Assembly: GCF_002563695.1 (NCBI RefSeq)
Contig: NZ_PDJI01000004.1
Location: forward strand, 186,001-250,000
Source: Georgenia soli
Lineage (GTDB): Bacteria; Actinomycetota; Actinomycetes; Actinomycetales; Actinomycetaceae
DNA: 64,000 nt
Reading direction: 5' to 3'
This document shows, piece after piece, positions 9,177 through 19,384 of the stretch. Numbering within the stretch: the stretch's first letter is position 1; every line of letters begins with the position of its first letter. The notes under the pieces are model-generated. The model was not told the DNA's origin. It saw only the letters and a list, made by a program, of their open reading frames with translations, and made no database searches. The position numbers and the translations under genes were made by a program.

Positions 9177-11071
9177 GCCGGCAGGTCTCCGTCGTTCCAC
9201 AACGGCTCGTGGTGTGACCGCCCGGCCGGGACACTTGCTCGCGGACGCTGTGGCTGCTGGGGCTCGAGTTTGGCTGTCCCGGTGTCTGGCGGCAGCGACG
9301 TGCTCTGGACCGCCGAAGACGCGGCTGGGCAGGACGCCCCCGGCACGGCCGACGAGCCTGGCGGGGATGACGTCCCCGGCACGGCTGACGAACCTGGCGG
9401 GGATGACGTCCCCGGCACGGCTGAAGAGCCGGGCGGGGACAAGGATCCCGGCGGATCCGACGAACCGGTCGGTGAAGCAGCTCGTGGTCCGGCGGGGCGC
9501 ATGTCCGGCAACTCCGGGCTGGTCGCGCCCTCGCTCGCACCCACCGTGTTCCAGGCGGCAACAAGTTCCGCGGCGCCAGGAGGCGGCGAGGGTGATCGCC
9601 TTTCCTTGTCCGCCGCGGCTTTGCGCGGCCCGCGTGGCGGACGACGTCGTGTCCCGATCAGCGAGCCGTCAGCACGGTAGAAGGCGAAGCCGTCGGTGAG
9701 GGGGACGAGCCTCACGTTGTCGTTGTGGACGACGTGGTGGTGGTAGGTGCACAACGTAGCCGCGTTCCCCACCGACGTCGGACCACCACGGGAGTACCAG
9801 ACGATGTGGTGAACCTCTGACCAGGCCGCCCGGATCGTGCAACCAGGCCAGACGCACGTCCGGTCGCGGGTGGTGACGGCTCGGCGGAGCTCACGGGTGT
9901 AGGTCCGCTGGGTCAGGCCGACATCCAGCGGAACTGACTCGGCCGTCATGACGACACGCGTGACCTCGCAGTCGCAGAGCAGGCGCAGCAGCTCGCGCAG
10001 CGGCACGATCGTTCCGTCCTCCAGCTCGGCGGGCTCCACATCGGGAAGCCTCGGCACACCAGCAGGTCGGCCCGAGACACCGCATACCGCCGAGTCCTCG
10101 ACCGCACGCACGTCCGCAGCCGTGCCGTCAGGCAGAAGGCCGAAGGCCGCACCCGCCCCTTGCACGTCGTCGACCTTCCGGGCGGTCGCGTCGTCGACCT
10201 TCCCGCCATGGGCTCGTGAGGCAGCCCAGGTCTCCTCGTCCACCACGAGCGCCACGTGCGGCCGGACCTGGGCCCCGTTGAGGTCGGCACCGACCTGGAG
10301 CGTCCTCGACGCGAGGGTGACGAGGGCATCGGCGTGTCGCTGCTCCCGGGAGCGCGAGTCGTCCGCGGCGACGGTCCCCGCGACCGCGTCCAGTGCCGTC
10401 TCGACGAGCACGCCGCCGACATCGTCGAGCTGCCACCTGCCGGAGCGTCCTCCGCCGGCTGACCTTCCGAAGGTCACGGACCGTCGGCGCCAGGTGGCGT
10501 CGAAGGTCTCCTGCGCCGCCTGCGCGTCGATCGTTGCGGCCCGCCGACGCGCTTCCTTGGCCAGCTCGGGTGCGCTGAGCTTCTTGCTCTTGGCGTGCTC
10601 CACCAGGTCGGCGGCAACACCGGAGTCCAGTGCCTTCTTCACCTCGTCGGAGGCTCCCTCGCGCAGGCGAGCCAACGCCCTGGCGTGCTCGATGTCGAGC
10701 GCGCCGGCGTCGACGGCCCGTGCGACCTCGGGCATCGCGTCGAGCCCTGCTGCCACGGTGATCTCGCCGGACGCCGAACCCCGACCGGCGCCGGTGGTCC
10801 TGGCGCGCCAGTCCACGAAGTCACGGTCGCGGGCCGAGCCCCAACGGCCGTCCTCCTTGTGCGCCAGCAGCACTCGCCCGCGGTAGACCGTCAGATCGCG
10901 GATGACGGCGTCCAGAGTGCCGATGACGTCCTCACGTTCTGTGTGCCGCCAGGCTCTCGCTCCGGCGGCGTCCGCCTGTGCGCGTAGAGTGCCGACCGCG
11001 TGCCGGACCGCTCGCAGGAGCGCGACCGGACCCCCGGTCACCTCACTCTCTGCAGCGGTCCCGACTGCCAT
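9152..11071 (-). CDS. DUF222 / HNH endonuclease signature protein (13E12 family)
   Basis: The protein (639 aa) has an N-terminal DUF222 region and an HNH nuclease domain around CVWPGCTIRAAWSEVHH followed by GGPTSVGNAATLC and HHHVVH. It belongs to the multicopy actinobacterial 13E12/REP-type family. The start was placed at 11071 because GAGGAGG lies eight bases upstream; an earlier ATG at 11125 in the same frame lacks such a site. The last 110 residues are Pro/Ser/Gly-rich, including a 12-residue repeat (GTSSPPGSSAVP). An SOS-box-like sequence lies just upstream of the start. The biological role of this family is poorly known; a DNA-damage-related nuclease is an inference. Confidence 0.85.
   Translation of the reverse strand: MAVGTAAESEVTGGPVALLRAVRHAVGTLRAQADAAGARAWRHTEREDVIGTLDAVIRDLTVYRGRVLLAHKEDGRWGSARDRDFVDWRARTTGAGRGSASGEITVAAGLDAMPEVARAVDAGALDIEHARALARLREGASDEVKKALDSGVAADLVEHAKSKKLSAPELAKEARRRAATIDAQAAQETFDATWRRRSVTFGRSAGGGRSGRWQLDDVGGVLVETALDAVAGTVAADDSRSREQRHADALVTLASRTLQVGADLNGAQVRPHVALVVDEETWAASRAHGGKVDDATARKVDDVQGAGAAFGLLPDGTAADVRAVEDSAVCGVSGRPAGVPRLPDVEPAELEDGTIVPLRELLRLLCDCEVTRVVMTAESVPLDVGLTQRTYTRELRRAVTTRDRTCVWPGCTIRAAWSEVHHIVWYSRGGPTSVGNAATLCTYHHHVVHNDNVRLVPLTDGFAFYRADGSLIGTRRRPPRGPRKAAADKERRSPSPPPGAAELVAAWNTVGASEGATSPELPDMRPAGPRAASPTGSSDPPGSLSPPGSSAVPGTSSPPGSSAVPGTSSPPGSSAVPGASCPAASSAVQSTSLPPDTGTAKLEPQQPQRPRASVPAGRSHHEPLWNDGDLPAQSAEPPF
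9339..9446 (-). repeat. 36-bp in-frame repeat in the HNH gene tail
   Basis: Three 36-bp units start at 9339, 9375 and 9411 on the + strand. They encode a 12-residue Pro/Ser-rich repeat near the C-terminus of the HNH protein. The third copy is diverged. Confidence 0.8.
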
Positions 11072-11404
11072 GGCCAGCCCCTCCTCGGACGTTGATCGAA
11101 CGCTTGTATGAGACAGTATCGGCACGGTCCGACATCCGCGGTGGAGCGTCGGTGCGCTGTGGATGGCTCGGCAGCGGGCGTGATTGTGGAGGGCGGCCGC
11201 GGAAGGCCGGGCGTCCAGGCGTGGATGACCGGGGGCCAGCCGAGTGGCGACGGGACGAGCACGCGCGTCGGCCCCAAGCAGCTGTCGACAGCTGGGACTG
11301 GAGCCCGGGCGTCAGGACGGGTCGCGTCTCGACGCCGGGCGCCTCCTCGTCACCACGCCACCGCACGAAGCCGCCGTCCGACCCGGGACCTAGACTCAGT
11401 CACC
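11072..11404. other. divergent intergenic region, HNH gene and fmt
   Basis: This 333-base spacer separates the leftward HNH gene from the rightward fmt. Apart from the SOS-box-like site near its left end I see no gene or RNA. The + strand frame stays open across it but the translation is Arg/Gly/Pro-rich and not protein-like. Confidence 0.6.
11096..11111 (-). promoter_or_regulatory. SOS-box-like site upstream of the HNH gene
   Basis: The sequence TCGAACGCTTGTATGA matches the actinobacterial LexA palindrome TCGAACNNNNGTTCGA at all but two fixed positions. It sits 25 bases before the chosen start of the DUF222/HNH gene. Genes of this family in mycobacteria are reported to carry LexA sites, which makes SOS control plausible but unproven here. 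Confidence 0.45.
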
Positions 11405-12349
11405 ATGCGCCTCCTGTTCGCCGGCACGCCCGAGGTGGCTCTGCCGAGCCTGCGTGCCCTCATCGACTCCGAGCACGACGTCGTCGCCGTCCTCACCCGG
11501 CCCGACGCGCGCCGGGGCCGCGGCCGTACCGTCCATCCGAGCCCGGTCGCCGAGCTGGCCCGCCAGGAGGGCATCGAGGTTCTGACCCCGCGCAGCCTGC
11601 GCGAGGACGGTGTCGCCGAACGGCTCGCGGCGCTCGAGCTCGATGTCGCGCCGGTCGTGGCGTACGGCGGGCTCGTCCCGGCCAACCTCCTCGACGTCCC
11701 GCGGCACGGCTGGGTCAACCTGCACTTCTCCCTGCTGCCTGCCTGGCGCGGAGCGGCCCCTGTGCAGCGCGCGATCATCGCCGGGGACGAGATCACCGGC
11801 GCCAGCGTGTTCCAGCTCGAGGAAGGGCTGGACACCGGCCCCCTCTACGGCACGCTCACCGAGGCCGTCGGCCCGCGGGACACCGCCGGCGACCTCCTCG
11901 CGCGCCTCGCCGAGAGCGGGGCCGGTCTGCTCGTCGCGGCCCTCGACTCCATCGCCGCCGGCACCGCCCGTCCCGAGCCGCAGCCGGCCGACGGCGTGAG
12001 CCTCGCCCCGAAGCTCGACGTCGCCGACGCCGCGGTGCGCTGGGCCGATCCGGCCATGGCCGTGGACCGGCTCGTCCGTGGCTGCACCCCCGCGCCTGGA
12101 GCGTGGACGACCCTGCCCGACGGCGGCCGCCTCAAGCTCGGTCCGGTCACGGTCCGGCCGGAGGTGGAGGACCTGCGACCCGGCCACGTCCGTGCCGGCA
12201 AGCACGAGGTTCTCGTGGGGACGGGCTCGTCCGCCGTCGCCCTCGGTGAGGTCGCACCGGCCGGGCGGAGCTGGATGCCTGCCGAGGCCTGGGCGCGCGG
12301 CGCACGCCCTGACGGCTTCGTCCTGGGCGCGGACGGGGGTGGAGCGTGA
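11405..12349 (+). CDS. fmt: methionyl-tRNA formyltransferase
   Basis: The enzyme (314 aa) formylates initiator Met-tRNA using 10-formyltetrahydrofolate. The N-terminal Rossmann domain starts [16 protein letters not shown]; the catalytic triad residues are visible as Asn105 and His107 in [15 protein letters not shown] and Asp143 in [10 protein letters not shown]-terminal tRNA-binding domain follows. The length is normal. The stop overlaps the GTG of rsmB, so the two genes are coupled. The frame is open upstream but only this ATG gives the family N-terminus. Confidence 0.96.
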   Translation: MRLLFAGTPEVALPSLRALIDSEHDVVAVLTRPDARRGRGRTVHPSPVAELARQEGIEVLTPRSLREDGVAERLAALELDVAPVVAYGGLVPANLLDVPRHGWVNLHFSLLPAWRGAAPVQRAIIAGDEITGASVFQLEEGLDTGPLYGTLTEAVGPRDTAGDLLARLAESGAGLLVAALDSIAAGTARPEPQPADGVSLAPKLDVADAAVRWADPAMAVDRLVRGCTPAPGAWTTLPDGGRLKLGPVTVRPEVEDLRPGHVRAGKHEVLVGTGSSAVALGEVAPAGRSWMPAEAWARGARPDGFVLGADGGGA

Positions 12350-14055
12350 GCGCCACGGACCCCGACGACGGAAGGTCAGCGGAGCGCCGCGGCCAGCAGC
12401 TCCGGGGACGCTCCGGCGGTCGCACGCCCGGCGCGCCGTCCCGCGGTGAGAGCCCCCGGCAGGGCGGGACGATCGGGCGAGGGGAGAGGTCCCGACGAGG
12501 GGACGGTCCCCAGCGAGAGGGCGGTCCGTCCCTTGGCACGAGCCCCCGGCGGGGCGGGGGCGCTCGGCCCGGCAACAGGGCCCGAGGGGCGCGGTCGGAC
12601 CAGTCCCGCGGCCGACGCCCGGACGCCGCCCGGCTCGCCGCCTACGACGTCCTCCGGCAGGTGGCCAAGACCGACGCCTACGCGAACCTCGTCCTTCCCG
12701 GGCTGCTGCGCGAGCGCGGCATCACCGGTCGCGACGCCGGGTTCGTCACCGAGCTCACGTACGGCACCCTCCGGATGCGAGGACGCTACGACGCCGTCCT
12801 CGCGATGTGCACCAAGGGCCGACCGTTGTCCTCCCTCGATCCCGAGGTCCTCGACCTGCTCCGCCTCGGCGCGCACCAGATCCTCGGCATGCGCGTCCCC
12901 AGCCACGCGGCGGTGTCGGAGACGGTCGACCTCGCGCGCGCCGTCGTCGGCCCCGGTCCGGCCGGCATGGTCAACGCGGTGCTGCGCACGGTCGCACGCA
13001 CGGACCTCGAGGAGTGGCTCCGGCGTGCAGCGGATCAGGCGGACCCGGACGGCAACGACGTCGTCGCCCGGCTGGCCGCGACGGGGTCCCATCCCGAGTG
13101 GGTGACCCGCGCCCTGCGGCAGAGCCTGCTCGCCGACGGCCGCCCGGAGAGCGAGCTCGCCGACCTCGTCGACGCCGACAACGAGTCCCCGCGCGTCACG
13201 CTCGTCGCCCGGCCCGGGCTCGTCGACGTCGGCCGTCTGGCCGAGGAGTGCGCCCGGGAGACCGGTGAGGTCCCTGCACCCGGTCGGTGGTCGCCGTTCG
13301 CCCTGCAGCTCACGGGTGGGGACCCGTCCCGCCTGGCGCCCGTCCGGCGCGCCGCCGCGGGCGTGCAGGACGAGGGCTCGCAGCTCGTCGCCCTGGCGCT
13401 GGCCGCCGCGCCGCTGGCACCCGCCCGCGACGATGCCGATCCGGGCCATCCCCACGACGAGAGGTGGCTCGACCTGTGCGCGGGTCCGGGCGGCAAGGCC
13501 GCGCTCCTGGGGGCGCTCGCCCATCAGCGCGGGGCCACGCTGCTGGCCAACGAGGTGGCACCCCACCGGGCCGGTCTCGTGCGCGGCTCCGTCTCGGCCC
13601 TGCCGTCCGGGACCGTCGAGGTGAAGGTCGGGGACGGGCGCCGCACGGGGGAGGAGCTGCCCGGCCGCTTCGACCGCGTCCTCGTCGACGCGCCCTGCAC
13701 GGGACTGGGGGCGCTGCGTCGTCGCCCGGAGGCGCGGTGGCGCCGCACGCCGGCCGACCTGGCGGCGCTCGGTTCCCTCCAGCGGGACCTGCTCGCGTCG
13801 GCCCTGCAGGCGACACGGATCGGCGGGGTGGTCGCTTACGTCACCTGCTCCCCGCACGTGGCGGAGACCCGGGTGGTCGTCGAGGATGCGCTGCGGCGCC
13901 GCAAGGACGTCGAACTCCTCGACGCGGCCGCCGTGGTGCGGGACGTGGCAGTCACGGAGCCCCCCGGTCTGGGCGACGGCCCGTTGGTCCAGCTCTGGCC
14001 GCACGCGCACGGCACGGACGCGATGTTCCTGGCACTCCTGCGCCGGACCGCCTGA
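12346..14055 (+). CDS. rsmB: 16S rRNA (cytosine-967-C5)-methyltransferase, RsmB-like
   Basis: The protein (569 aa) is a SAM-dependent RNA m5C methyltransferase. After about 90 residues of Arg/Gly-rich low complexity it has a NusB-like RNA-binding domain (about 95-240), then the methyltransferase core with [15 protein letters not shown] and the two motifs carrying the catalytic cysteines, [18 protein letters not shown] and VTCSPH. The family lacks so long a basic N-terminal tail in E. coli; such tails are frequent in actinobacteria. The GTG start overlaps fmt. Confidence 0.9.
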   Translation: MSATDPDDGRSAERRGQQLRGRSGGRTPGAPSRGESPRQGGTIGRGERSRRGDGPQREGGPSLGTSPRRGGGARPGNRARGARSDQSRGRRPDAARLAAYDVLRQVAKTDAYANLVLPGLLRERGITGRDAGFVTELTYGTLRMRGRYDAVLAMCTKGRPLSSLDPEVLDLLRLGAHQILGMRVPSHAAVSETVDLARAVVGPGPAGMVNAVLRTVARTDLEEWLRRAADQADPDGNDVVARLAATGSHPEWVTRALRQSLLADGRPESELADLVDADNESPRVTLVARPGLVDVGRLAEECARETGEVPAPGRWSPFALQLTGGDPSRLAPVRRAAAGVQDEGSQLVALALAAAPLAPARDDADPGHPHDERWLDLCAGPGGKAALLGALAHQRGATLLANEVAPHRAGLVRGSVSALPSGTVEVKVGDGRRTGEELPGRFDRVLVDAPCTGLGALRRRPEARWRRTPADLAALGSLQRDLLASALQATRIGGVVAYVTCSPHVAETRVVVEDALRRRKDVELLDAAAVVRDVAVTEPPGLGDGPLVQLWPHAHGTDAMFLALLRRTA

Positions 14056-14117
14056 CTCCGTCGTGAGGTCGACACGCCGGACGGTCCGGGTGCCCGTCGC
14101 TGGTTAGGGTTGGGGAC

Positions 14118-14783
14118 GTGAGCATCGTCATCTCCCCGAGCATCCTCAACTCCGACTTCTCCGACATGCGCGGGGAACTGGCGAAGATCGCGGGGGCGGA
14201 CTACGCCCACGTGGACGTCATGGACAACCACTTCGTCCCCAACCTCACGCTCGGCCTGCCGATCGTCGAGGGGATCCTGCGGGTGAGCCCCGTCCCGGTG
14301 GACGCGCACCTGATGATCGAGGACCCCGACCGGTGGGCGCCCGCCTACGCAGAGGCCGGCTGCGCATCCGTGACGTTCCACGCCGAGGCCGCCACGGCAC
14401 CGGTCAAGCTCGCGCGCGAGCTGCGCGCCCAGGGAGCCCGGGCCGGGCTCGCGCTCCGCCCCGCCACCGCGATCGAGCCCTACCTCGACCTTCTCCCTGA
14501 GTTCGACATGATCCTCGTGATGACGGTCGAGCCGGGGTTCGGCGGCCAGTCGTTCATCGACGGCACGCTGCCGAAGATCACTCGCACGCGCAAGGCGATC
14601 CAGGACGCCGGTCTGGACGTGTGGGTCCAGGTCGACGGCGGAGTGTCCCGCTCGACGATCGAGCGCGCGGCCGACGCCGGGGCGAACGTCTTCGTCGCCG
14701 GCTCCGCCGTCTACAAGGCCGAGGATGCCGCGGCCGAGGTACAGGCGCTCCGCGACCTCGCGACGGCCGCGCACCACCACTGA
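14118..14783 (+). CDS. rpe: ribulose-phosphate 3-epimerase
   Basis: The enzyme (221 aa) interconverts ribulose 5-phosphate and xylulose 5-phosphate in the pentose phosphate pathway. The TIM-barrel signatures are [37 protein letters not shown] and VDGG, which supply the metal and phosphate ligands. The start is GTG 14118. It lies 62 bases after rsmB, and probably shares its transcript. The stop is followed by a short stretch of imperfect GACCACCGCCACCGG repeats without a gene. Confidence 0.96.
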   Translation: MSIVISPSILNSDFSDMRGELAKIAGADYAHVDVMDNHFVPNLTLGLPIVEGILRVSPVPVDAHLMIEDPDRWAPAYAEAGCASVTFHAEAATAPVKLARELRAQGARAGLALRPATAIEPYLDLLPEFDMILVMTVEPGFGGQSFIDGTLPKITRTRKAIQDAGLDVWVQVDGGVSRSTIERAADAGANVFVAGSAVYKAEDAAAEVQALRDLATAAHHH

Positions 14784-15003
14784 GCCGGCGCTAAGGGCCG
14801 CGACCACCGCCACCGGGCGCGACCACCGCCACCGGCCCGAGGCCAACGCCACCGACCCGAGGTCACGACCGCGTCGGCGTGCAGGAGCGCCCCGCGGCCG
14901 GCACAGTGCTGCCTCTCACCTTGTGATATCCGAGACACCTGTCGATGAGCACCCCGTGTATGGTCACCCGCGCCACACTTCCTGACAGGACGGATCCATC
15001 TTC

Positions 15004-16527
15004 ATGAGTGACCAGGCGTTCCATATCGCCGCACTGGTCGTCTACTTCGCCGGCATGCTGGCGATCGGCTGGTACTTCTTCCGCAAGAACAACAGTCTGG
15101 ACGACTACATGCTGGGCGGGAGGGGACTGCCACCAGCAGTGGCGGCGCTGAGCGCCGGCGCCTCGGACATGTCCGGCTGGCTGCTCATGGGCCTTCCCGG
15201 CGCAATCTACGCCGCCGGGCTGGTCGAGGGCTGGATCGCCGTCGGCCTCACGATTGGGGCCTGGGCGAACTGGAAGCTCGTGGCGCCCCGCCTGCGCGTC
15301 TACACCCAGGTCTCGGCCGACTCCATCACGATCCCGAGCTTCCTCGAGAGCCGGCTGCGCGACACCACGCGGACGATCCGCATCGCGGCCGGCGCCATCA
15401 TCCTGGTCTTCTTCACGTTCTACGTCTCCGCCGGCATGGTCTCGGGCGGCGTCTTCTTCGCCAGCTCCTTCGGGCTGGACTACCGCACCGGCATGCTCCT
15501 CGTCGCCGGCGTGACCGTGCTCTACACCCTCGGCGGCGGGTTCCTCGCCGCGAGCTACACCGACTTCGTGCAGGGCCTGATGATGTTCCTCGCCCTGCTC
15601 GCCGTGCCGATCATGGGACTCTTCGCGGCCGGCGGCCCCGGCGAGGTCCTCTCGACCGTCCGCGAGGCGGACCCGCAGCATCTCAGCATGGTCGGCGGCG
15701 GGATCGGCGCCATGGCAGTGATCTCCGCGCTCGCGTGGGGGCTGGGCTACTTCGGCCAGCCGCACATCATCGTCCGGTTCATGGCCCTGCGGACCGTGGA
15801 CGAGGCCCGCGCCAGCCGCCGCATCGGCATGGGTTGGATGATCCTCTCGGTCGGCGGCGCCATCGCCACCGCCCTGGTCGGCTTCGCCTACTTCCAGCAG
15901 AACCCCGGGCTCACGCTGAAGGACCCCGAGACCGTCTTCCTCGTCCTCGGGCAGCTTCTGTTCCACCCGCTGATCGCCGGGTTCGTGCTTGCGGCCGTCC
16001 TCGCGGCGATCATGAGCACGGTGTCGTCGCAGCTGCTCGTCACCGCCTCGGCGCTGGTGGAGGACCTGTTCACCATCGGATTCAAGCGTGAGACCACCGG
16101 GCGCCAGCAGGTCATGCTCAGCCGTCTCGCGGTCCTGCTCATCTCCGTCGTCGCGGCCGCCATGGCGTGGACGCAGAACGACACCATCCTCGGCCTCGTC
16201 GCCTTCGCGTGGGCCGGCTTCGGCGCCGCCTTCGGCCCGACCATCCTGCTCGCCCTCTACTGGCGGCGGCTCAGCACCGCCGGCGCCCTCACGGGCATGA
16301 TCGCCGGTGCGGTGATGGTGGGCATCTGGGGGAACGTCGAGGGCGGCATCTTCGACCTGTACGAGATCGTCCCCGGTTTCCTTCTCAACCTGGTTCTCGC
16401 GGTCGGCGTGAGCCTGGCCACGCACCGCCACCACGGCGAGGTGACCGCCGAGTTCGACGAGACGATGCGCCTGCTCGACGGCGACACCTCGGTCGACGAG
16501 CCCGCCGGGGCCCGCGGCCGCATCTGA
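15004..16527 (+). CDS. putP: sodium/proline symporter (SSS family)
   Basis: This is an integral membrane symporter of 507 aa with about 13 hydrophobic segments. The PutP-like features are the N-terminal DDYMLGGRGLPPAVAALSAGASDMSGW region, shown here only as its halves DDYMLGGRGLPP and GASDMSGWLLMGLPG, and the later ALAWGLGYFGQPHIIVRFMA. It would import proline with Na+. The ATG start is preceded by a conventional spacing from the promoter region. A very strong hairpin follows directly. The proline specificity is inferred from sequence similarity recalled for the family. Confidence 0.85.
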   Translation: MSDQAFHIAALVVYFAGMLAIGWYFFRKNNSLDDYMLGGRGLPPAVAALSAGASDMSGWLLMGLPGAIYAAGLVEGWIAVGLTIGAWANWKLVAPRLRVYTQVSADSITIPSFLESRLRDTTRTIRIAAGAIILVFFTFYVSAGMVSGGVFFASSFGLDYRTGMLLVAGVTVLYTLGGGFLAASYTDFVQGLMMFLALLAVPIMGLFAAGGPGEVLSTVREADPQHLSMVGGGIGAMAVISALAWGLGYFGQPHIIVRFMALRTVDEARASRRIGMGWMILSVGGAIATALVGFAYFQQNPGLTLKDPETVFLVLGQLLFHPLIAGFVLAAVLAAIMSTVSSQLLVTASALVEDLFTIGFKRETTGRQQVMLSRLAVLLISVVAAAMAWTQNDTILGLVAFAWAGFGAAFGPTILLALYWRRLSTAGALTGMIAGAVMVGIWGNVEGGIFDLYEIVPGFLLNLVLAVGVSLATHRHHGEVTAEFDETMRLLDGDTSVDEPAGARGRI

Positions 16528-16540
16528 GCAGTCCCTCGCC

Positions 16541-16582
16541 CGGCTACGGCACGGCCCCCTGCCGGGGGCCGTGCCGTAGCCG
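16541..16582 (+). terminator. strong hairpin terminator after putP
   Basis: A 19-bp perfect stem with a 4-base loop (5' arm 16541-16559, 3' arm 16564-16582) starts 14 bases after the putP stop. It is the strongest hairpin I found in the window and should isolate putP from the riboswitch unit downstream. Confidence 0.8.
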
Positions 16583-16799
16583 TCTCCTGCGAGAACGTCT
16601 CTCTCACAACCTCTATTACGACCTCGAGCATGACGAGCACGAGGAGCCCGTCCGTAGCCGCCAGCCACGTCCTCGGGCACCGCGGCGCGTGGGCCCGGCA
16701 GCACGGACCTGCGGCTTCGTGGGCGCCGTCGGCGGGGGCAGGGCACCGCACGAGGCACGGAACGCTCCGGTCACGGTATGATCCCCGGTGTAGCAAGCA

Positions 16800-16921
16800 C
16801 GTGCTCCGGGGTCGGTGAGAGTCCGAACCGGCGGTGACAGTCCGCGAGCCGGCACCTCGGTGCCGGTTGACCTGGTGGAACTCCAGGACCGACGGTTAAA
16901 GTCCGGATGGGAGGAAGCACG
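16800..16921 (+). ncRNA. FMN riboswitch (RFN element) of the ribXY-like unit
   Basis: The aptamer contains the conserved RFN blocks: GAACCGGCGGTGACAGTCCG, the variable hairpin GCCGGCACC...GGTGCCGG, GGTGGAACTCCAGGACCGAC and AAAGTCCGGATGGGAGGAAG. The outer P1 stem pairs CGTGCT with AGCACG. Downstream an 11-bp hairpin (16922-16946) without a T tract and a CCGGTCC/GGACCGG stem next to the GGAGGG ribosome site of the permease gene suggest control of translation, possibly with attenuation. FMN binding should lower expression of riboflavin uptake. Confidence 0.95.
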
Positions 16922-17014
16922 CGGCGCGCACCCTCGGTGCGTGCCGACGCGGGCGACGGTTCTCAGCCGTACCCGCCGTCCCCGGTCCACGTGCCCGGAC
17001 CGGAGGGACGAGAA

Positions 17015-17920
17015 GTGAGCACGCAGGAGATCCGCCGAGTGGCGGTGACGCCCGCGCCGGCGGCGCAGTCCGCGTCGGCGGCCCCGTCCGCCTCGGCGTC
17101 GGCGGCCTCGTCGGCGTCCGCGGCCCCGCTCCTGACCGACTCCGCCGCGACGGCACCTCGCCCGACGCCCAGGCCGCGCCCCGCCCGGCGCCGCCTCGTC
17201 GCGCCCCTTCTGCTCGGGATCCTCGCCCTCGCCGTCCTGGAGACCCTGTCGCGCAGCGGCGCGGTCCCGTCCTTCTTCCTGCCGCCGCCGTCGGCGGTGG
17301 CGGTGCGCCTGGCGGAGGACCTGTCCGCCGGCGGCCTCCTCGGCTACGTCGGCCCCACGCTCCTCGAGGCGGCGCTCGGCTGCCTGCTGGGCTCCGCCGT
17401 CGCCCTGCCCCTGGGCTACCTCATCTTCCGCAGCCCCCGCGCGGCGGCCGCCGTCGAGCCGTACGTCGCCGCCTCCCAGGCGGTGCCGGCGGTCGCGCTC
17501 GCGCCGCTCCTCATGCTCTGGCTGGGCTACGGCCTGCTGCCCATCGTCGTGCTCTGCGCGCTCACGGTCTTCTTCCCGATCGTCCTGGCGACCGTCCTCG
17601 GCCTGCGCACCATCGACCACGACGTCGTCGACGCCGCACGGCTCGACGGCGCGGGGGAGTGGCACCTGCTCCGGCACATCGAGCTGCCGCTGGCACTGCC
17701 CGCCCTGCTGACAGGCCTGCGCAACGGGTTCACGCTCTCGGTCACCGGCGCCGTGGTCGGAGAGTTCGTCATGGGCGGCCAGGGCCTGGGGATGCTCGTC
17801 TCCGCCCGGGGCGACTCCGCCGACACGGTCGGCATCTTCGCCGCCCTCGTGGTCCTGTGCGGCCTCGCCATGTCGGTCTACGGCCTGCTCGGGGCGCTGG
17901 AGAGGCACCTCGAGCACTGA
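17015..17920 (+). CDS. ribX: ABC transporter permease, riboflavin-type (RibX-like)
   Basis: The protein (301 aa) is an inner-membrane ABC permease. After an Ala/Ser-rich N-terminus of about 45 residues it has about six transmembrane segments and the cytoplasmic EAA-type loop DAARLDGAGEWHLLRHIELP that contacts an ATPase. The GTG start was chosen because of the GGAGGG site eight bases before it. An FMN riboswitch lies immediately upstream, and the next gene encodes an NMT1/THI5-like binding lipoprotein; together these match the RibXY class of predicted riboflavin transporters. No ATPase gene is adjacent. Confidence 0.8.
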   Translation: MSTQEIRRVAVTPAPAAQSASAAPSASASAASSASAAPLLTDSAATAPRPTPRPRPARRRLVAPLLLGILALAVLETLSRSGAVPSFFLPPPSAVAVRLAEDLSAGGLLGYVGPTLLEAALGCLLGSAVALPLGYLIFRSPRAAAAVEPYVAASQAVPAVALAPLLMLWLGYGLLPIVVLCALTVFFPIVLATVLGLRTIDHDVVDAARLDGAGEWHLLRHIELPLALPALLTGLRNGFTLSVTGAVVGEFVMGGQGLGMLVSARGDSADTVGIFAALVVLCGLAMSVYGLLGALERHLEH

Positions 17921-18000
17921 CCCTCCACCGCCCGGCGGCGCACCACTGCGCTGCCTGGCCCTCCTGCAAACGCACCAACCTCGACCGAAACCACTCGACC

Positions 18001-19056
18001 ATGTCTGGAGCCCACGTGTCACGCCGCCGCCTCGCCGTCGCCGCCCTCGTCCCCACCGTCCTCGCCCTGGCCGCCTGCGCCGGGCAGCCCGGAGGGACGG
18101 ACAGCACCGCGACCTCGGCCACCGGCACCGCCCCCGCCGCCGGCACCGAGATGACGATCGGGCTCACCTACACCCCCGACATCCAGTTCGCCCCGTTCTA
18201 CGTCGCAGCCGAGAAGGGCTACTACGAGGACGCCGGCCTCGACGTGAGCCTGCGCCACCACGGCGCCAGCGAGGGTCTCTTCACCGCCGTGAGCGGCGGG
18301 CAGGAGGACGTCGTGGTCGCGGGCGGTGACGAGATGCTGCAGGCCCGCTCCCAGGACGTCCCGCTGCTCGACGTGGCGACGCTCTACCAGGACTACCCGG
18401 TCGCCCTCATCGTCCCCGCGGACTCCCCGATCCGCACCGCCGCCGACCTGAAGGGCCACAAGGTCGGCATCCCCGGCCCGTTCGGCGAGACGTACTTCGG
18501 GCTGGTCGCCCTGCTCCACGGCGCCGGCCTGAGCGAGAGCGACGTCACGGTCGAGCACATCGGCTTCACCCAGCAGGCCGCGCTGACGGCCGGTCACGTC
18601 GACGCGGTGATGGGCTTCGTCAACAACGACGCCGTGCGCTTCGCGCAAGCGGGCCAGGAGGTCCGCACCATCCCGGTCACCGAGGGGGACGTCCCGCTGG
18701 TCGGCATCGGTCTGGGGGTCCTCGACGCGACGGCGGACGAGCGTCCCGAGGACGTCGCGGCCGTCGTCGAGGCCACGCTGCGCGGGGTGCGCGACGTCGT
18801 CGCCGACCCGCAGGAGGCCGTGAACCTCTCCGCCGAGTACGTCCCGGACCTGAACCGGAAGGAGCAGCAGGACGAGGCGCTCGCCACGCTCGAGGCCACC
18901 GTCCCGCTCTACGGGGAGGGGGACCAGATCGGCGCCCAGGACGCGGCGACCTGGGAGGCGATGGTCAAGCTCATGGGGGACAACGGTCTGCTCGCGTCCG
19001 CCGTCGACCCCACCGACGCCTGGACCGCGAAGTTCCTGCCGGGTGCGACCAACTAG
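18001..19056 (+). CDS. ribY: substrate-binding lipoprotein, NMT1/THI5-like (RibY-like)
   Basis: The protein (351 aa) has a lipoprotein signal (basic start, hydrophobic core, lipobox LAAC), a Thr/Ala-rich linker and a periplasmic-binding-protein fold of the NMT1/THI5 type: [29 protein letters not shown] is represented by its parts [20 protein letters not shown]. It follows the permease by 80 bases under the same FMN riboswitch, so riboflavin or a related flavin is the inferred ligand. Pyrimidine precursors are the alternative, since this fold also serves thiamine precursor uptake. The hisE start lies only 10 bases after its stop. Confidence 0.8.
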   Translation: MSGAHVSRRRLAVAALVPTVLALAACAGQPGGTDSTATSATGTAPAAGTEMTIGLTYTPDIQFAPFYVAAEKGYYEDAGLDVSLRHHGASEGLFTAVSGGQEDVVVAGGDEMLQARSQDVPLLDVATLYQDYPVALIVPADSPIRTAADLKGHKVGIPGPFGETYFGLVALLHGAGLSESDVTVEHIGFTQQAALTAGHVDAVMGFVNNDAVRFAQAGQEVRTIPVTEGDVPLVGIGLGVLDATADERPEDVAAVVEATLRGVRDVVADPQEAVNLSAEYVPDLNRKEQQDEALATLEATVPLYGEGDQIGAQDAATWEAMVKLMGDNGLLASAVDPTDAWTAKFLPGATN

Positions 19057-19066
19057 GGTGGGGCGC

Positions 19067-19330
19067 GTGAAGTCGTTCGAGGAGCTCTTCGCCGAGCTGC
19101 AGCACAAGGCCGCCACCCGACCCGAGGGGTCGGGGACCGTCGCGGAGCTCGACGCGGGGATCCACTCGATCGGCAAGAAGATCGTCGAGGAGGCCGCCGA
19201 GGTCTGGATGGCCGCCGAGCACGAGAGCGACGCCGCCGCGGCCGAGGAGATCTCCCAGCTCCTGTACCACCTGCAGGTGATGATGATCGCGCGGGGGCTC
19301 ACGCTCGAGGACGTCTACCGGCACCTCTGA
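19067..19330 (+). CDS. hisE: phosphoribosyl-ATP pyrophosphohydrolase
   Basis: This enzyme (87 aa) hydrolyses phosphoribosyl-ATP to phosphoribosyl-AMP, the second step of histidine synthesis. The all-alpha MazG-like fold shows [17 protein letters not shown] and the helix [17 protein letters not shown] with acidic Mg ligands. The GTG start gives the usual short N-terminus ([12 protein letters not shown]). Standing so close behind the flavin-uptake gene, it may be co-transcribed from the riboswitch promoter. hisG follows after 54 bases, the typical actinobacterial pair. Confidence 0.93.
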   Translation: MKSFEELFAELQHKAATRPEGSGTVAELDAGIHSIGKKIVEEAAEVWMAAEHESDAAAAEEISQLLYHLQVMMIARGLTLEDVYRHL

Positions 19331-19384
19331 CCGCCACGCACCACCCTCACCCGTCCGACCCCGACCGCACCACAGGAGCCAGCC

